DNA from: Deinococcus aerophilus
GTDB lineage: Bacteria; Deinococcota; Deinococci; Deinococcales; Deinococcaceae
Direction of reading: 5' to 3'
DNA length: 64,000 bases
Assembly: GCF_014647075.1 (NCBI RefSeq)
Contig: NZ_BMOM01000006.1
Coordinates: forward strand, 1-64,000
A program made the translations under genes and the position numbers. Position 1 is the first letter of the stretch, and each line of letters opens with the position of its first letter. Of the stretch, positions 44,428 through 55,904 are shown in pieces. Under the pieces are notes generated by a model. It did no database searches. It saw nothing but the letters and a program-made list of their open reading frames with translations, and was not told the origin of the DNA.

Positions 44428-45225
44428 ATGAAAGATCTCGGACGTTGGCAGGTCGTCACGGCAGGCGTCGGCATGTTGCTGGGGGCCAGCCTTCTGGGCA
44501 GCTGCGCTGCTCTGGGCGGGGCCGGGGGAGCGCGCACCGTGTACGGCGAGAGCGGCACCCTGAACGGAAGCACTGTCACCACCTGGGCCAAGCTGAATGC
44601 CGAGGGGCAGGTCAGCGCCCTGGGCTTCACGCTGCCCATGCAGGCCGTCAACAACGCGCCGGCGGCTGGCCCGCCCCAGATCAGCGCCCTGAGTTTTCCA
44701 AAGGTGGCGCAGGACACGACCTTTATCAATTTCCTGTCGCTGGACTACATGCCTCAGGGACACGATCCGGTGGGACGCTACGGCGCCCCCCACTTTGACA
44801 TTCATTACCACGCCCGGACCAAGGCGCAGGTCCAGGCCATTGACTGCACCGACCCCACCCAGAGCGATCCCGCGAAGGTGCCCGCCGGCTGGGTACCCCC
44901 GGTGCCTCCTGGCGCACCGGCCAAGGAGTTCTGTGTGCCCGGGATGGGCTACCACAGCCTGCCCGTCACCGAATTCAAGGCTCCCGGCGAACTGAAGGAC
45001 GGGATCTTCGATCAGGTGATGATCGCGGGCTACTACGGAGGCGATTTTATTTTCGTGGAACCCATGGTCACCCGGGCCGCGCTGGAACGCAAGACGTCCT
45101 TCACGCTGCCGGTCCCCGCTGCGCCCGTCCAGGCCACCCGCTATCCAACCACCTTCGAGGCCAATTACAACGCCGCCAAACAGGCCTATGACTTTGTGCT
45201 GGGCGGCTTCCAGTCCGTTCCGTAA
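44428..45225 (+). CDS. Putative lipoprotein, TTHB210/DUF5602-like
   Basis: A 265-residue exported protein. The signal ends in a lipobox LGSC (about residues 23-26), so it is probably a lipoprotein. The mature part has HFDIHYH (about 125-131) and the block CVPGMGYHSLPVTEF, a histidine-rich set that could bind metal. It resembles, from memory, Thermus TTHB210, a protein of unknown function controlled by an ECF sigma factor. GGGAGGAG lies 6 bp before the ATG at 44428. Confidence 0.6.
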   Translation: MKDLGRWQVVTAGVGMLLGASLLGSCAALGGAGGARTVYGESGTLNGSTVTTWAKLNAEGQVSALGFTLPMQAVNNAPAAGPPQISALSFPKVAQDTTFINFLSLDYMPQGHDPVGRYGAPHFDIHYHARTKAQVQAIDCTDPTQSDPAKVPAGWVPPVPPGAPAKEFCVPGMGYHSLPVTEFKAPGELKDGIFDQVMIAGYYGGDFIFVEPMVTRAALERKTSFTLPVPAAPVQATRYPTTFEANYNAAKQAYDFVLGGFQSVP

Positions 45226-45264
45226 TTTTCCATAGGTCGGAGGCGAAAGCGCGGGTGTTCAAAG

Positions 45265-45300
45265 GGGGGCCGGGGGGAGAATGTTGTCCCCCCGGCCCCC
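45265..45300. terminator. Bidirectional terminator hairpin
   Basis: A perfect 14-bp stem, GGGGGCCGGGGGGA (45265-45278) with TCCCCCCGGCCCCC (45287-45300), loop of 8. It lies between the converging genes ending at 45225 and 45325 and can serve both. The T-tract is short (TTT on the minus side). Confidence 0.8.
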
Positions 45301-45324
45301 GGGTCGTGCCTGGAAAGTTGAGCC

Positions 45325-47171
<1,847 letters not shown>

Positions 47172-47329
47172 GAGACGTACTATTCCACCGTGTGGGGGGG
47201 ACGGTTTGCCCCGAACGATCGGTCAGGCCCGAACCCACGGTCGGGAGGATGGTCATTGCATAAGCCTAGGGCCGAAGTCCTTATGAAAAATGCGGCCCAC
47301 ACGGGGTTTTTCCGGGAGGGCGGCGGCGG

Positions 47330-47358
47330 TTGACAGCGTCTGCATACCACGCTATATT
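47330..47358 (+). promoter_or_regulatory. Consensus sigma-70 promoter with no adjacent gene
   Basis: TTGACA (47330-47335), a 17-bp spacer and TATATT (47353-47358) form the best -35/-10 pair in the window. The start site would be near 47365. Only about 4 bp later an intrinsic terminator begins, so the product would be an RNA of about 30 nt. The next gene, at 47501, has its own TACCCT leaderless promoter. Confidence 0.8.
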
Positions 47359-47368
47359 TTCCTTATCA

Positions 47369-47397
47369 CCGTCCGCGAAGGGCGGGTTTTTTGTTTT
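47369..47397 (+). terminator. Intrinsic terminator immediately after an orphan promoter
   Basis: CCGTCC (47369-47374) pairs with GGGCGG (47380-47385) with one G-U, loop GCGAA, and is followed by G and TTTTTTGTTTT (47387-47397). It is the only strong U-tract terminator on the plus strand here. It starts within a few bases of the predicted transcription start of the promoter at 47330. Confidence 0.8.
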
Positions 47398-47500
47398 GGG
47401 CCTCGGATTGGGCTCTGTTGGGCGGGGCCCAATGGGCACCCTGGCCGCGCCTCCACGCCCCCACGCAGGCGCCCAGGCGCCCAGGCGCTACCCTGCGGCC

Positions 47501-47863
47501 ATGCTCAAGCACGTTTCCTTCCTGACGGCTGATCTGGAGGCCGTCCTTGCCTTCTATGAACGGCTGGGCGGCGTGACCGAGAAACGCCTGACCACCGCCG
47601 AGGGCCACCGGCGCGGCGTGATTCGGCTGGGAGACGGGCGGCTGCAATTCTTCCAGATCGCGGGTGAGCCGCCCCGCCCCCACGCCCACTGGGCCGAGCA
47701 CATCGCCGTGTTCGTGACGGGCCTGCGGGAGATTCTGCCCGCCCTGCGGGAGGCAGGCGTGACCATCAGCCGCGACCTGACCCCCAGCCCCAGCGGCCGC
47801 GACATGGCCTTTGTGCTCGACCCGGACGGGCGGCAGGTGGAACTGCTGGAAGCCGGCGACTGA
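47501..47863 (+). CDS. VOC (glyoxalase-like) superfamily protein
   Basis: A 120-residue VOC protein with the beta-alpha-beta-beta-beta repeat pair. Family features are MLKHVSFLTADLEAVLAFYERLGG at the start (in two pieces, HVSFLTADL and VLAFYERLGG), HIAVFV in the middle and FVLDPDGRQVELLE at the end, giving His, Glu-type metal ligands. Substrate unknown. TACCCT six bp before the ATG marks a leaderless start. The 329 bp upstream hold the orphan promoter-terminator pair. Confidence 0.82.
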   Translation: MLKHVSFLTADLEAVLAFYERLGGVTEKRLTTAEGHRRGVIRLGDGRLQFFQIAGEPPRPHAHWAEHIAVFVTGLREILPALREAGVTISRDLTPSPSGRDMAFVLDPDGRQVELLEAGD

Positions 47864-47888
47864 GGGGCACGCGCAGGGCCAGAGGAGA

Positions 47889-47915
47889 GGGGGGCCGTTC
47901 CGTTCTTGGCCCCCC
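47889..47915. terminator. Bidirectional terminator hairpin
   Basis: GGGGGGCC (47889-47896) and GGCCCCCC (47908-47915) form an 8-bp stem with an 11-nt loop between two converging genes (stops at 47863 and 47934). No long T-run on either side. Confidence 0.65.
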
Positions 47916-47933
47916 CCTGTACCCCAGCCGCGC

Positions 47934-49166
47934 TCAGGGCCCTTCGGTGTAGATGCGGCTGGGATAGTAGTACTTCTGCAGGGCCAGCTTGCCCAGGGCC
48001 ACCACGGGCACGGCGAGCAGCGCTCCCACGAAGCCGAGCAACGCCACCCCGACCAGAATGGCCACCAGCACCGTGACCGGATGCAGGTCGGTGGTGCGGC
48101 TGAGGATGTAGGGGCTGAGGAAGTTGCCCTCGATCTGGTTGGCGGTCACGAACACCACGATCACCAGAATGACCGTCAGCAGCACGTTGGGCATGGTCAG
48201 CGCCAGCAGGATGGCGGGCGTGGCCCCGATGATCGGCCCCAGGTACGGCACGATGTTGAAGGCCCCGGCCAGAAAGCCGATGGCGGCCGCGCTGGGAATG
48301 CCGATCAGGGTCAGGCCCAGCCACACGAACACGCCGATGAACAGCGCGATCAGCAGCTGTCCGCGCACGTAGCCGCCCACTGCCGTGCCCATCAGGCTGC
48401 TGAACTCCAGGACGCGGGGCTGCCACGGGCGCGGGAAGATGCCCAGCAGGGTGGCGTTCACGCGGCTGTAATCGGCCATCAGGTAGATGCTCAGCAGCAA
48501 GATCAGCACCACCTGACCCACCACCCCACCGATCTGCAGGACGCTGTTGAACAGGGTTCCGGTGGAGTTCAGGGCGTTCTGGAGCAGCGGCACGAGGTTG
48601 TCCCCGAGGTTCTGAAAGTAATTCTGGGCGGCTGTGATGATCTGTTCGCGGGTGTTGGTCAGGCCGGTGATGCCCCGGTCGGTCAGCCAGACTGTCATGC
48701 GGTCCAGGATGTCACCCAGCGTGCCAATCTGATTCGGAAGTTTCTGGAACAGGTTGATCAGCTGGGCCGAGACCGTGACGAGCAGCAATCCCGCCAGCCC
48801 AAAGATGCCCAGGAAAATCAGGAACACGAAGAACACGCCCAGGCCGCGTTTGACCCGCCCGCGCTGCAACCAGTTGAGCAGCGGATTGGCGAGGTAGGCG
48901 ATCAGGAAGGCGACCAGAAAATCCACCACGACGGTGTGGATCTTTCCGTAAAGCCGGAAGGCCAGGTAAAAGACCAGCAGAAACGCCGCCGCGCGGACCC
49001 AGGGATTGCGCCACAGGTACGCGAAGGCGTTGGGTTCGCGGGGACCCAGGGTGCTCAGGGACGGACGGGCCGACAGGGGACTGGGTGTGTCCTGAATGCT
49101 GGCCTGGGTGCGTGGCGCGGCGCCGGGGGCCACAGGAGGATCGGGAGGCAGGCCGTTGGGATTCAC
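47934..49166 (-). CDS. AI-2E family permease (PerM/TqsA type)
   Basis: A 410-residue membrane protein. After a Pro-rich, probably cytoplasmic N-terminus of about 55 residues come seven to eight hydrophobic segments: AAFLLVFYLAFRLYG, FLVAFLIAYLANPL and others, with the amphipathic middle typical of the family. Blocks GTAVGGYVRGQLLIALFIG, PYLGPIIGATPAI and QIEGNFLSPYILSRTTDLHPV identify AI-2E/PerM proteins. The group includes autoinducer and Na+/H+-linked transporters, so the substrate is open. Start is GTG at 49166 with TACAGT eight bp upstream (leaderless). Confidence 0.88.
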   Translation of the reverse strand: MNPNGLPPDPPVAPGAAPRTQASIQDTPSPLSARPSLSTLGPREPNAFAYLWRNPWVRAAAFLLVFYLAFRLYGKIHTVVVDFLVAFLIAYLANPLLNWLQRGRVKRGLGVFFVFLIFLGIFGLAGLLLVTVSAQLINLFQKLPNQIGTLGDILDRMTVWLTDRGITGLTNTREQIITAAQNYFQNLGDNLVPLLQNALNSTGTLFNSVLQIGGVVGQVVLILLLSIYLMADYSRVNATLLGIFPRPWQPRVLEFSSLMGTAVGGYVRGQLLIALFIGVFVWLGLTLIGIPSAAAIGFLAGAFNIVPYLGPIIGATPAILLALTMPNVLLTVILVIVVFVTANQIEGNFLSPYILSRTTDLHPVTVLVAILVGVALLGFVGALLAVPVVALGKLALQKYYYPSRIYTEGP

Positions 49167-49244
49167 TGCGCCTCACTGTACGTCACCCGGCGGCGGCGGT
49201 GCGTGTTCACAATGAGGGATAAAGGGCCGCTGTGCGGCGGCCCA

Positions 49245-50018
49245 TCACGGAACGGCCGGGGCCGGAAGAATCTGCTCCCCGGTATCCAGATCGGTTAAGC
49301 GGCTGCTTCCCCCCGAGGGTGCCAGATCGGCACGCAGGTTGCGGCTGCGGTTCAGGGCGATGGTCTGCCGCAACGGGACGTATCCGGCCGCCTCCACCCG
49401 CAGCTCGGCCTGGGAGCGGGCGTCTACCGGAAAGGCAAGCACCGGGCTTGGTCCCAGGTTGCGGTTGTCCAGGTAGACCCGCGCGCCGCCCGGCACGCTG
49501 CGGACCGAGAGCCGCACCGCGCCCTGCGGGGAGTCTGCCGGGTCCGCTGGAGCCACGGAGGGGGCCGGGTCCGGCTGGACCGGGGCAGTGGGGACGGACG
49601 GCGTGAGAGTCACGCTGGCGGGGGCTCGGCTGCGGTACAGCAGTCCCCCCACCAGCACCAGCAGCGCCACCAACACGGCGACGATGACCCCGCGCCCGCC
49701 GTCCCAGGGGGAGGGCGCGGTCGCGGACGGGTCCTCCGGCAGGGTCATGGGCCACTGGTCGGCGGCACCGAGGGCAGCATCCGTGCCGCTCAGGTGGGCC
49801 CGGTCAAAGGCCCCCAGCAGGGGAGAGGGGTCCAGGTTCAGTTCACGGGCGTAGCGCTGCAGGTAGGCGCGGGCGTAGGTGCGCTCGGGCAGCAGCTCGG
49901 TCTGTTCGTCTTCCAGGGCCTGCAGGTAGTCCCGGCGAATGTTGGTGCTCAGGGCCACCTCGCGCAGGGTCAGGCCCTGCGCCTCCCGGGTGTGCCGCAG
50001 AATCTCGCCAAAGCTCAC
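49245..50018 (-). CDS. RodZ-like helix-turn-helix membrane protein with PEGA domain
   Basis: A 257-residue protein. The N-terminal HTH of RodZ type (LRHTREAQGLTLREVALSTNIRRDYLQALE, given here as LRHTREAQGLTLRE and TNIRRDYLQALE) precedes a single transmembrane helix (VIVAVLVALLVLVGGLLY, about 109-126). The outer part has a Pro-rich linker and a PEGA-like domain (RSVPGGARVYLDNRNLGPSP). RodZ links MreB to the wall machinery in rods; in a coccoid deinococcus its use is unclear. Start is GTG with AGGAGG about 10 bp upstream. Confidence 0.82.
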   Translation of the reverse strand: MSFGEILRHTREAQGLTLREVALSTNIRRDYLQALEDEQTELLPERTYARAYLQRYARELNLDPSPLLGAFDRAHLSGTDAALGAADQWPMTLPEDPSATAPSPWDGGRGVIVAVLVALLVLVGGLLYRSRAPASVTLTPSVPTAPVQPDPAPSVAPADPADSPQGAVRLSVRSVPGGARVYLDNRNLGPSPVLAFPVDARSQAELRVEAAGYVPLRQTIALNRSRNLRADLAPSGGSSRLTDLDTGEQILPAPAVP

Positions 50019-50100
50019 TGGCCCCCGGCCTCCTCTTCAGCGCGTTGCGTCATCCGGGAGGTCACCGGCTCCCCAAGGTCAAGGTGTTCGCAGGCATTCC

Positions 50101-51014
<914 letters not shown>

Positions 51015-51015
<1 letters not shown>

Positions 51016-52994
51016 TATTTGCCTCCCTCACGGGTGTTCTCTTCGCTGCTGTAGCCCACGTTCGGGTTGGGCGTGCCCGCCTGCCGCGCGGCCTCGCCGG
51101 GCGAGAGCTTGCCGCCGTCATCCTTTCCGGTGCGGTCTGTGGCCGCGACCAGTTGCGGTGGCGGTGGATCGACCACGCGGCGGCTGAGGAAGCCCCCGGC
51201 GGCGATGAACAGTACGATCAGGGCCTTGAGTACGGTCACGATGTCCTTGTTGACGGCTTCGAGCTGCTGGTCCACGTCCACGCCGCCGGTGTCCACCGTG
51301 CCGAACAGCAGGCTGGCAAGTACCACCCCGGTGGGAGTGTTCTGGCCCATCAGGGCCACGGCGATGCCGTCAAAGCCCACGCTGACCGGCATGTTGCTTT
51401 TCAGGCGGTACTCGTCGAGCGCGCCGCCGTTGACGTAATGGGTGCCGGCCAGCCCGGCGAACATGCCCGCCAGCGTCATGGCCAGGATGGTGCCGCGCGC
51501 CACGCTGATGCCGCCGTACTCGGCCGCCTTGGGCGAGAGGCCCACTGCGCGCAGCGCGTAGCCGGTCGCGGTGCGCCACATCAGGGTGCCGAACAGCGCC
51601 ACGCACGCCAGTGCGATCAGGAACGATCCGTTCAGGCGGCTGCCGGCCACGTCGGCCGGCACGCCGATGCGCCACGTCAGTGCTCCGAACACCACGGCAA
51701 TCACCAGCGCGATCACGGCGCCGTTGCGAACCGTCTTCAGAAGAGGGCGCGCCACGAAGAAGGCAATCAGCGCAACCACGATGCCGATGCTCAGCACGTA
51801 CCCTCCGCCCGGCGCACCCACATTGAACACGTCGAGCAGGCTGGGCAGCTGGGCGGCCTGTTGCAGCTCCTCGCTCTTGGCTTCAAAGCCGGGGGCCTTG
51901 AAGGGCAGCGGGTAGTCGCGGCCCAGGAACGGAAACGAGTCGCTGCCGATCATGAAGATGAAGATTGCCGAGGCGACGTAGTTGAGCATGATGGTGTTGA
52001 TGACCTCGCTGGAGCCGAAGCGGGCCTTCAGGATGCCCGGAATCGCGCCCCACAGCGCGCCGCCGGCTCCGGCCGCGATCACCGACAGCGGCAGCAGCGC
52101 CCAGCCCAGCGAGGCGGGGCCGTACACCCCGACGAGCATGGCCCCGATGGCCCCGGCGGTAAGCTGCCCCGGCGCGCCGATGTTGAACAGACCGGTGCGG
52201 AACGCGAAGGCCACCGACAGGCCGGTGAAGATCAGCGGGGTCGCCAGCTTGAGGCTGGACAGCAGCGGCGAGAGGCGGGTGATCGGAGCAAACAGGGTGG
52301 AATACACGAAATACACCACGTCGCTTTTGGCCAGCCAGCCGCCCCACAGCGTCAGCGCCTTGCCGGTGGGATTGACGGCGGGCTGCACGGCGAGAACCAC
52401 GACCGCGCCCACCACCACAGCCAGCGTGATGGCCGAGATGGGGACCAGCAGCCCGCGCATGCGGTTGAAGCGGTCGAGCCACCACGACCGCGCGCTGAGC
52501 CCCGCCCCGGTGGCGATCAGGCCCGCGAGCATGGGCAGGAACAGACCCAGGTTCATGCCGCCGCCGTCATAGAAGTTGCGCAGTTGCCGCCGCGCTCCTG
52601 CCCGCAGGGTGGAGTCGGTCGCCACACGCTCGATCTGGTGGGCCAGCGCGCCGTCGAGCATCACGACCGCCGTGACTGCCATGAGGAAGGTCAGCAGGCC
52701 GGAGACCCAGAACCAGCCGGTGCGCCGCGCGGCCCCAAAGAGGGTGACGGCCAGCAGCGCGAGCGTGGCCCAGCCCAGGGCCAGGGGCGTGGCGGTGGCG
52801 GGCAGGGGAGCTTGCTGGTTGGAGGCCAGGTTCAGAACCGAGCCGCTGAGGTGCAGCAGGACGGCGTCGGCACTGAAGCCCCGGCCCAGCGCTGCCAGGG
52901 GAAACAGCAGCATTCCGGCGGCGGCCACCGCGCAGGCGATCAGCGCGACGCGCGCCGCGTCCCCGGATGGACGAGATTGAGAGAGGTGGGTCAC
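51015..52994 (-). CDS. ABC transporter permease, nucleoside type (NupP/YufP-like) with long N-terminal extension
   Basis: A 659-residue permease, nearly twice the usual 350. The family part is the C-terminal 400 residues: [36 protein letters not shown], and the cytoplasmic loop [20 protein letters not shown]. The first 240 residues add about five hydrophobic segments I cannot assign. The last 50 residues are hydrophilic. Start is GTG at 52994, 6 bp after TACAAT (leaderless). It pairs with 50101-51015; the nearby ndk hints at nucleoside use. Confidence 0.85.
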
Positions 52995-53093
52995 GCGGCC
53001 ATTGTACGGGGGCAGCCCGGGGGAAGGGCAGACGGCGTGGTGTCCCGACCCCTCCCGTTGTCCCTGGCCGGTCCTGCTATTCTCCCGGGCGGT

Positions 53094-53510
53094 ATGGAAC
53101 GTACTTTTGCCATGATCAAGCCCGACGGCGTGCGCCGCGGCCTGACCCCTGAAATTCTCGCCCGCCTTCAGCGCAAGGGCTACCGTGTGGTGGGCCTCAA
53201 GCAGATGGTGATTTCCCGCCAGACCGCCGAGGCCCACTACGGTGAACACAAGGAGCGCCCCTTCTTCGGCGAGCTGGTGGACTTCATCACCGGCGGTCCG
53301 GTGGTGGCCATCGCGCTGGAAGGCGAAAACGCCATTCTGGGCTGGCGCGCCATGATGGGCGCCACCAACCCGGCCAACGCGGCCCCCGGCACCATCCGTG
53401 CGGACTTCGCCACCACCACCGGCGAGAACGTCACCCACGGCAGCGACAGCCCCGAGAGCGCCGAGCGCGAACTGGGTCTGTTCTTCGCGGAAGGCGAACT
53501 GCTCAGCTGA
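53094..53510 (+). CDS. ndk: Nucleoside diphosphate kinase
   Basis: A 138-residue Ndk that moves the terminal phosphate from NTPs to NDPs. It begins [17 protein letters not shown] and has the phospho-histidine in [16 protein letters not shown] (His at about residue 117). Length and hexamer-interface residues are normal. TATTCT lies ten bp before the ATG, giving a leader of a few bases at most. A strong hairpin (53527-53560) follows. It is divergent from the nucleoside permease operon. Confidence 0.97.
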   Translation: MERTFAMIKPDGVRRGLTPEILARLQRKGYRVVGLKQMVISRQTAEAHYGEHKERPFFGELVDFITGGPVVAIALEGENAILGWRAMMGATNPANAAPGTIRADFATTTGENVTHGSDSPESAERELGLFFAEGELLS

Positions 53511-53526
53511 GCGTCCGCCTCTTTTG

Positions 53527-53560
53527 AGGGCCCCGACCGGTGCATGCTGGTCGGGGCCCT
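53527..53560 (+). terminator. ndk terminator
   Basis: A perfect 12-bp stem, AGGGCCCCGACC (53527-53538) with GGTCGGGGCCCT (53549-53560), loop of 10, 16 bp after the ndk stop. It is followed by GTTC rather than a T-run. Confidence 0.75.
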
Positions 53561-53876
53561 GTTCATTGCCGCCTCACACGTACGCCCCGCGGATGGGAAG
53601 ACCGCACACCGGATGGACAGCGCTTAACGTCGAAAGGTCTTAACCTTTGCGGTCTGGTGGTGGGGGGGACCGGTCACCGCCGGGGCACGTCAGGTCCGTG
53701 TCGCTGCCGGGCTGGGTGGACCGGATGCCGTGCTGGGACGCCTGGAACCGCGGTGCGTCCAGGCGTCCGGGTCGGGCGGCGGCGGCGGCGCTGTGGGGGC
53801 GCCGCCGCGGGCCGCGGGACAAACGTGCTGCTGCAACGTCTCTGTCAGATTTGGGTGGCTAGGATGGGCCGGGTAC
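53561..53876. other. Structured non-coding region before the GGDEF gene
   Basis: 316 bp with no convincing gene but with several stem-loops: AAAGGT(ctta)ACCTTT near 53635-53650, a perfect 10-bp stem GGACGCCTGG/CCAGGCGTCC (53736-53745, 53759-53768), and a following GCGGCGGCGC/GCGCCGCCGC hairpin around 53775-53815. I looked for a c-di-GMP riboswitch and do not find its conserved blocks. The -10 of the next gene, TAGGAT (53860-53865), is at the right end, so this structure is probably outside its mRNA. Confidence 0.5.
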
Positions 53877-54920
53877 ATGCGGACACTCACCAGTTCTCTT
53901 CAGCAGCGGCTCCAGAACAGCCGGCGATACGTGGCGTACGCCGCTGGACTGGCCTATCTGCTGTACGTGCTGGTGACCACCGTGTTCAGTCCGCCTGGGG
54001 GCCTGCCGCAGTCTTTGCAGGGCCCCAAATACTGGGCGGCGCTGATTACCGTGTGTGGCGGACTGACCCTGCTGGCCGCTCCCAGTCGGCTGCGGGAGAT
54101 CTCGCTGGCAGCCTTTATCGGGTATCTGACGGCGCTGATCTTCGAGGTACCCAAGCTGGTGGAGCTGGGCCTGCCGCCGCTGCACCTGGGGCTGTGGCTG
54201 AACTTGGAGGTCATGGTCTGTTTTCTGGTCTTCGGGTCGCGCTGGGGCGCCGGCCTGGGCGCCCTGATCATCTCGGTGATGCTGCTGGCGCTGGTTCTGG
54301 GGGGACCGCAGTCGGCCACCCGCGTCTCGGACTGGACCACGGTCATTCTGGTGCTGGTCGTCACCGGCTTTATCTCCTATGTCAGCATGAGCTTTACCGA
54401 GAGAAATCTGCTGATGAGCGCCCAGGACCGTGAAAAGCTGCGCGCTGCCCGGCTGGACGCGGTGACTGAGGTGTATGGCCGCGGCGCAATCGAGGAAGAG
54501 CTGCAGCGCGCCCTGCGCTTTGCCCGTGAGTCCAACACGCCCATGAGCGTGATCGTCACCGACATCGACCACTTCAAGGCGGTCAATGACCGTTACGGAC
54601 ACGCCACCGGGGACGACGTGCTGCGGGCGGTGGCCAAGCGGCTGCGGCGCAACGTGGGCGGCTCGGGTGGGCTGGTGGGCCGCTGGGGCGGCGAGGAATT
54701 CGTCGTGCTGCTGCCTGGCATTTCCAAGACCGACGCCCTGGCGGTGGCCGAGCGACTGCGCCGCGAGATCAGCGAGCAGCCGCTGGCCGACCTGCGGGTC
54801 ACGGCCAGTTTCGGGGTGGCCGCCTACCGGGGTGCCCACGACACCCCCGATCAGCTGTTCGGACGCGCCGATCTGGCGATGTACGAGGCCAAGAACGCGG
54901 GCCGGAATGCGGTGCGGTAA
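53877..54920 (+). CDS. Membrane-bound diguanylate cyclase
   Basis: A 347-residue protein. Five to six hydrophobic segments occupy residues 18-172. The GGDEF domain (about 185-347) has the active loop R269-W-GGEEF at 271-275, the metal/substrate block VTDIDHFKAVNDRYGH and the closing ADLAMYEAKNAGRNAV. The product-inhibition RxxD site, expected eight residues before GGEEF, is absent (GGSGG there). It should make c-di-GMP from two GTP without that feedback. Start is ATG 53877, eleven bp after TAGGAT. Confidence 0.9.
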   Translation: MRTLTSSLQQRLQNSRRYVAYAAGLAYLLYVLVTTVFSPPGGLPQSLQGPKYWAALITVCGGLTLLAAPSRLREISLAAFIGYLTALIFEVPKLVELGLPPLHLGLWLNLEVMVCFLVFGSRWGAGLGALIISVMLLALVLGGPQSATRVSDWTTVILVLVVTGFISYVSMSFTERNLLMSAQDREKLRAARLDAVTEVYGRGAIEEELQRALRFARESNTPMSVIVTDIDHFKAVNDRYGHATGDDVLRAVAKRLRRNVGGSGGLVGRWGGEEFVVLLPGISKTDALAVAERLRREISEQPLADLRVTASFGVAAYRGAHDTPDQLFGRADLAMYEAKNAGRNAVR

Positions 54921-55010
54921 GGCCCGTGCCCGGGTAATGCAGTACCTGCAACACTTTCTTTCCTGATTGAAAGATGAAGCCCGGGGAGGCTCAGGTCCGG
55001 TCCGGTACCC

Positions 55011-55508
55011 TCAACGCGGATGGAACGCCGGGAGAAGCGCCGCCTCGGCCTGGGTGACATACCCGCGGGTCAGCACGTTCATGTCCCCGCCCGGAAGCGG
55101 AAGAATCAGCACGTCGGCCAAGCGGGTGCCGGGAGCCGGTCGCCAGCCCTGCCCCTGCGGCGTCTGAACCGTGCTGGCTCCCTCGCCCGCAAGATCCTGG
55201 GCGGTGAACTGCGGCGCCGTAAAATGCAGGAACCACGCCAGGGGCCGGGCGTCGCTGTCGTACTGCACCACAATTTCCCGGGCGGGCAGCGGCGGGCGCG
55301 TGGTCCAGGTGGCGCGGCGCAGGCTGCCGGGGATGCGCTCGCGCATGTCGGCCTGGGCGTCGTAGGCACCGGTGGCGGTGAACAGAACCCGCGACACCAG
55401 GTCCTCGGATGGCTCCCCGGCGGCTCCGGCCTGCGCCGGCTGACGGCAGGCTCCCAGGGCCAGGGGCAGCAGCGCGGCCAGCAGCACGGAAGGAGTGTGG
55501 ACCCTCAT
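55011..55508 (-). CDS. Lipoprotein of unknown function
   Basis: A 165-residue exported protein with a lipobox LGAC at about residues 18-21 after a hydrophobic signal (VLLAALLPLALGAC). The mature part has EIVVQYDSDARPLAWFLHFT and RLADVLILPLPGGDMNVL. I do not recognise the family. The ATG at 55508 lies eight bp after TATGGT on the minus strand (leaderless). It is divergent from the small membrane protein at 55563. Confidence 0.7.
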   Translation of the reverse strand: MRVHTPSVLLAALLPLALGACRQPAQAGAAGEPSEDLVSRVLFTATGAYDAQADMRERIPGSLRRATWTTRPPLPAREIVVQYDSDARPLAWFLHFTAPQFTAQDLAGEGASTVQTPQGQGWRPAPGTRLADVLILPLPGGDMNVLTRGYVTQAEAALLPAFHPR

Positions 55509-55562
55509 CGCCCGCCACCATACGCCCGGACCCGCCCGCGTGTATGTGCGAACATCCGGGGC

Positions 55563-55880
55563 ATGGGCGCGCACCACCTCTCGCTGCTGCTGACCGGGGC
55601 GCTGCTGGGGCTGCTCTGTCTGCTGGGGCTGTCGCTGCAGCTGGGCTGGCGGGCCGGCGCCTCGCGCGCTCCGCACCACGCGCTGTTCTTCGGGGTCTGC
55701 GTGGGCACACTGGTGGCCCTGGCCCTGAGCGGCTGGGCGGGCGGACGCTGGTGGGCGCTGTTGCCCGCGCTGGGACTGCTGCTGCTGATGCCGCGGACCC
55801 GTCCAGGCCGCGCCGGGCACTGGCGGCTGGCGCTGTGGTGTGCGCTGGCCTACGGGCTGGGCGCGTGGGCGGCGTGGTAG
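55563..55880 (+). CDS. Small membrane protein
   Basis: A 105-residue, very hydrophobic protein with about three to four segments (LLLTGALLGLLCLLGLSL, ALFFGVCVGTLVALALSG, WWALLPALGLLLLMP, LALWCALAYGLGAWAAW). No known motif. GAACAT seven bp before the ATG resembles the leaderless -10 boxes of neighbours. The nitroreductase gene follows after 24 bp but has its own -10. Confidence 0.65.
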   Translation: MGAHHLSLLLTGALLGLLCLLGLSLQLGWRAGASRAPHHALFFGVCVGTLVALALSGWAGGRWWALLPALGLLLLMPRTRPGRAGHWRLALWCALAYGLGAWAAW

Positions 55881-55904
55881 GAGCCGTGCTGCTAGCCTGC
55901 CCCC

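Noticed and set aside
47465..47490. Short direct repeat of GCGCCCAG before the VOC gene
   Set aside because: Two copies only, in GC-rich sequence; too short to support an iteron or operator.
53561..53876. c-di-GMP riboswitch before the GGDEF gene
   Set aside because: The conserved GEMM blocks are absent, and the promoter of the gene lies at the downstream edge of the region.
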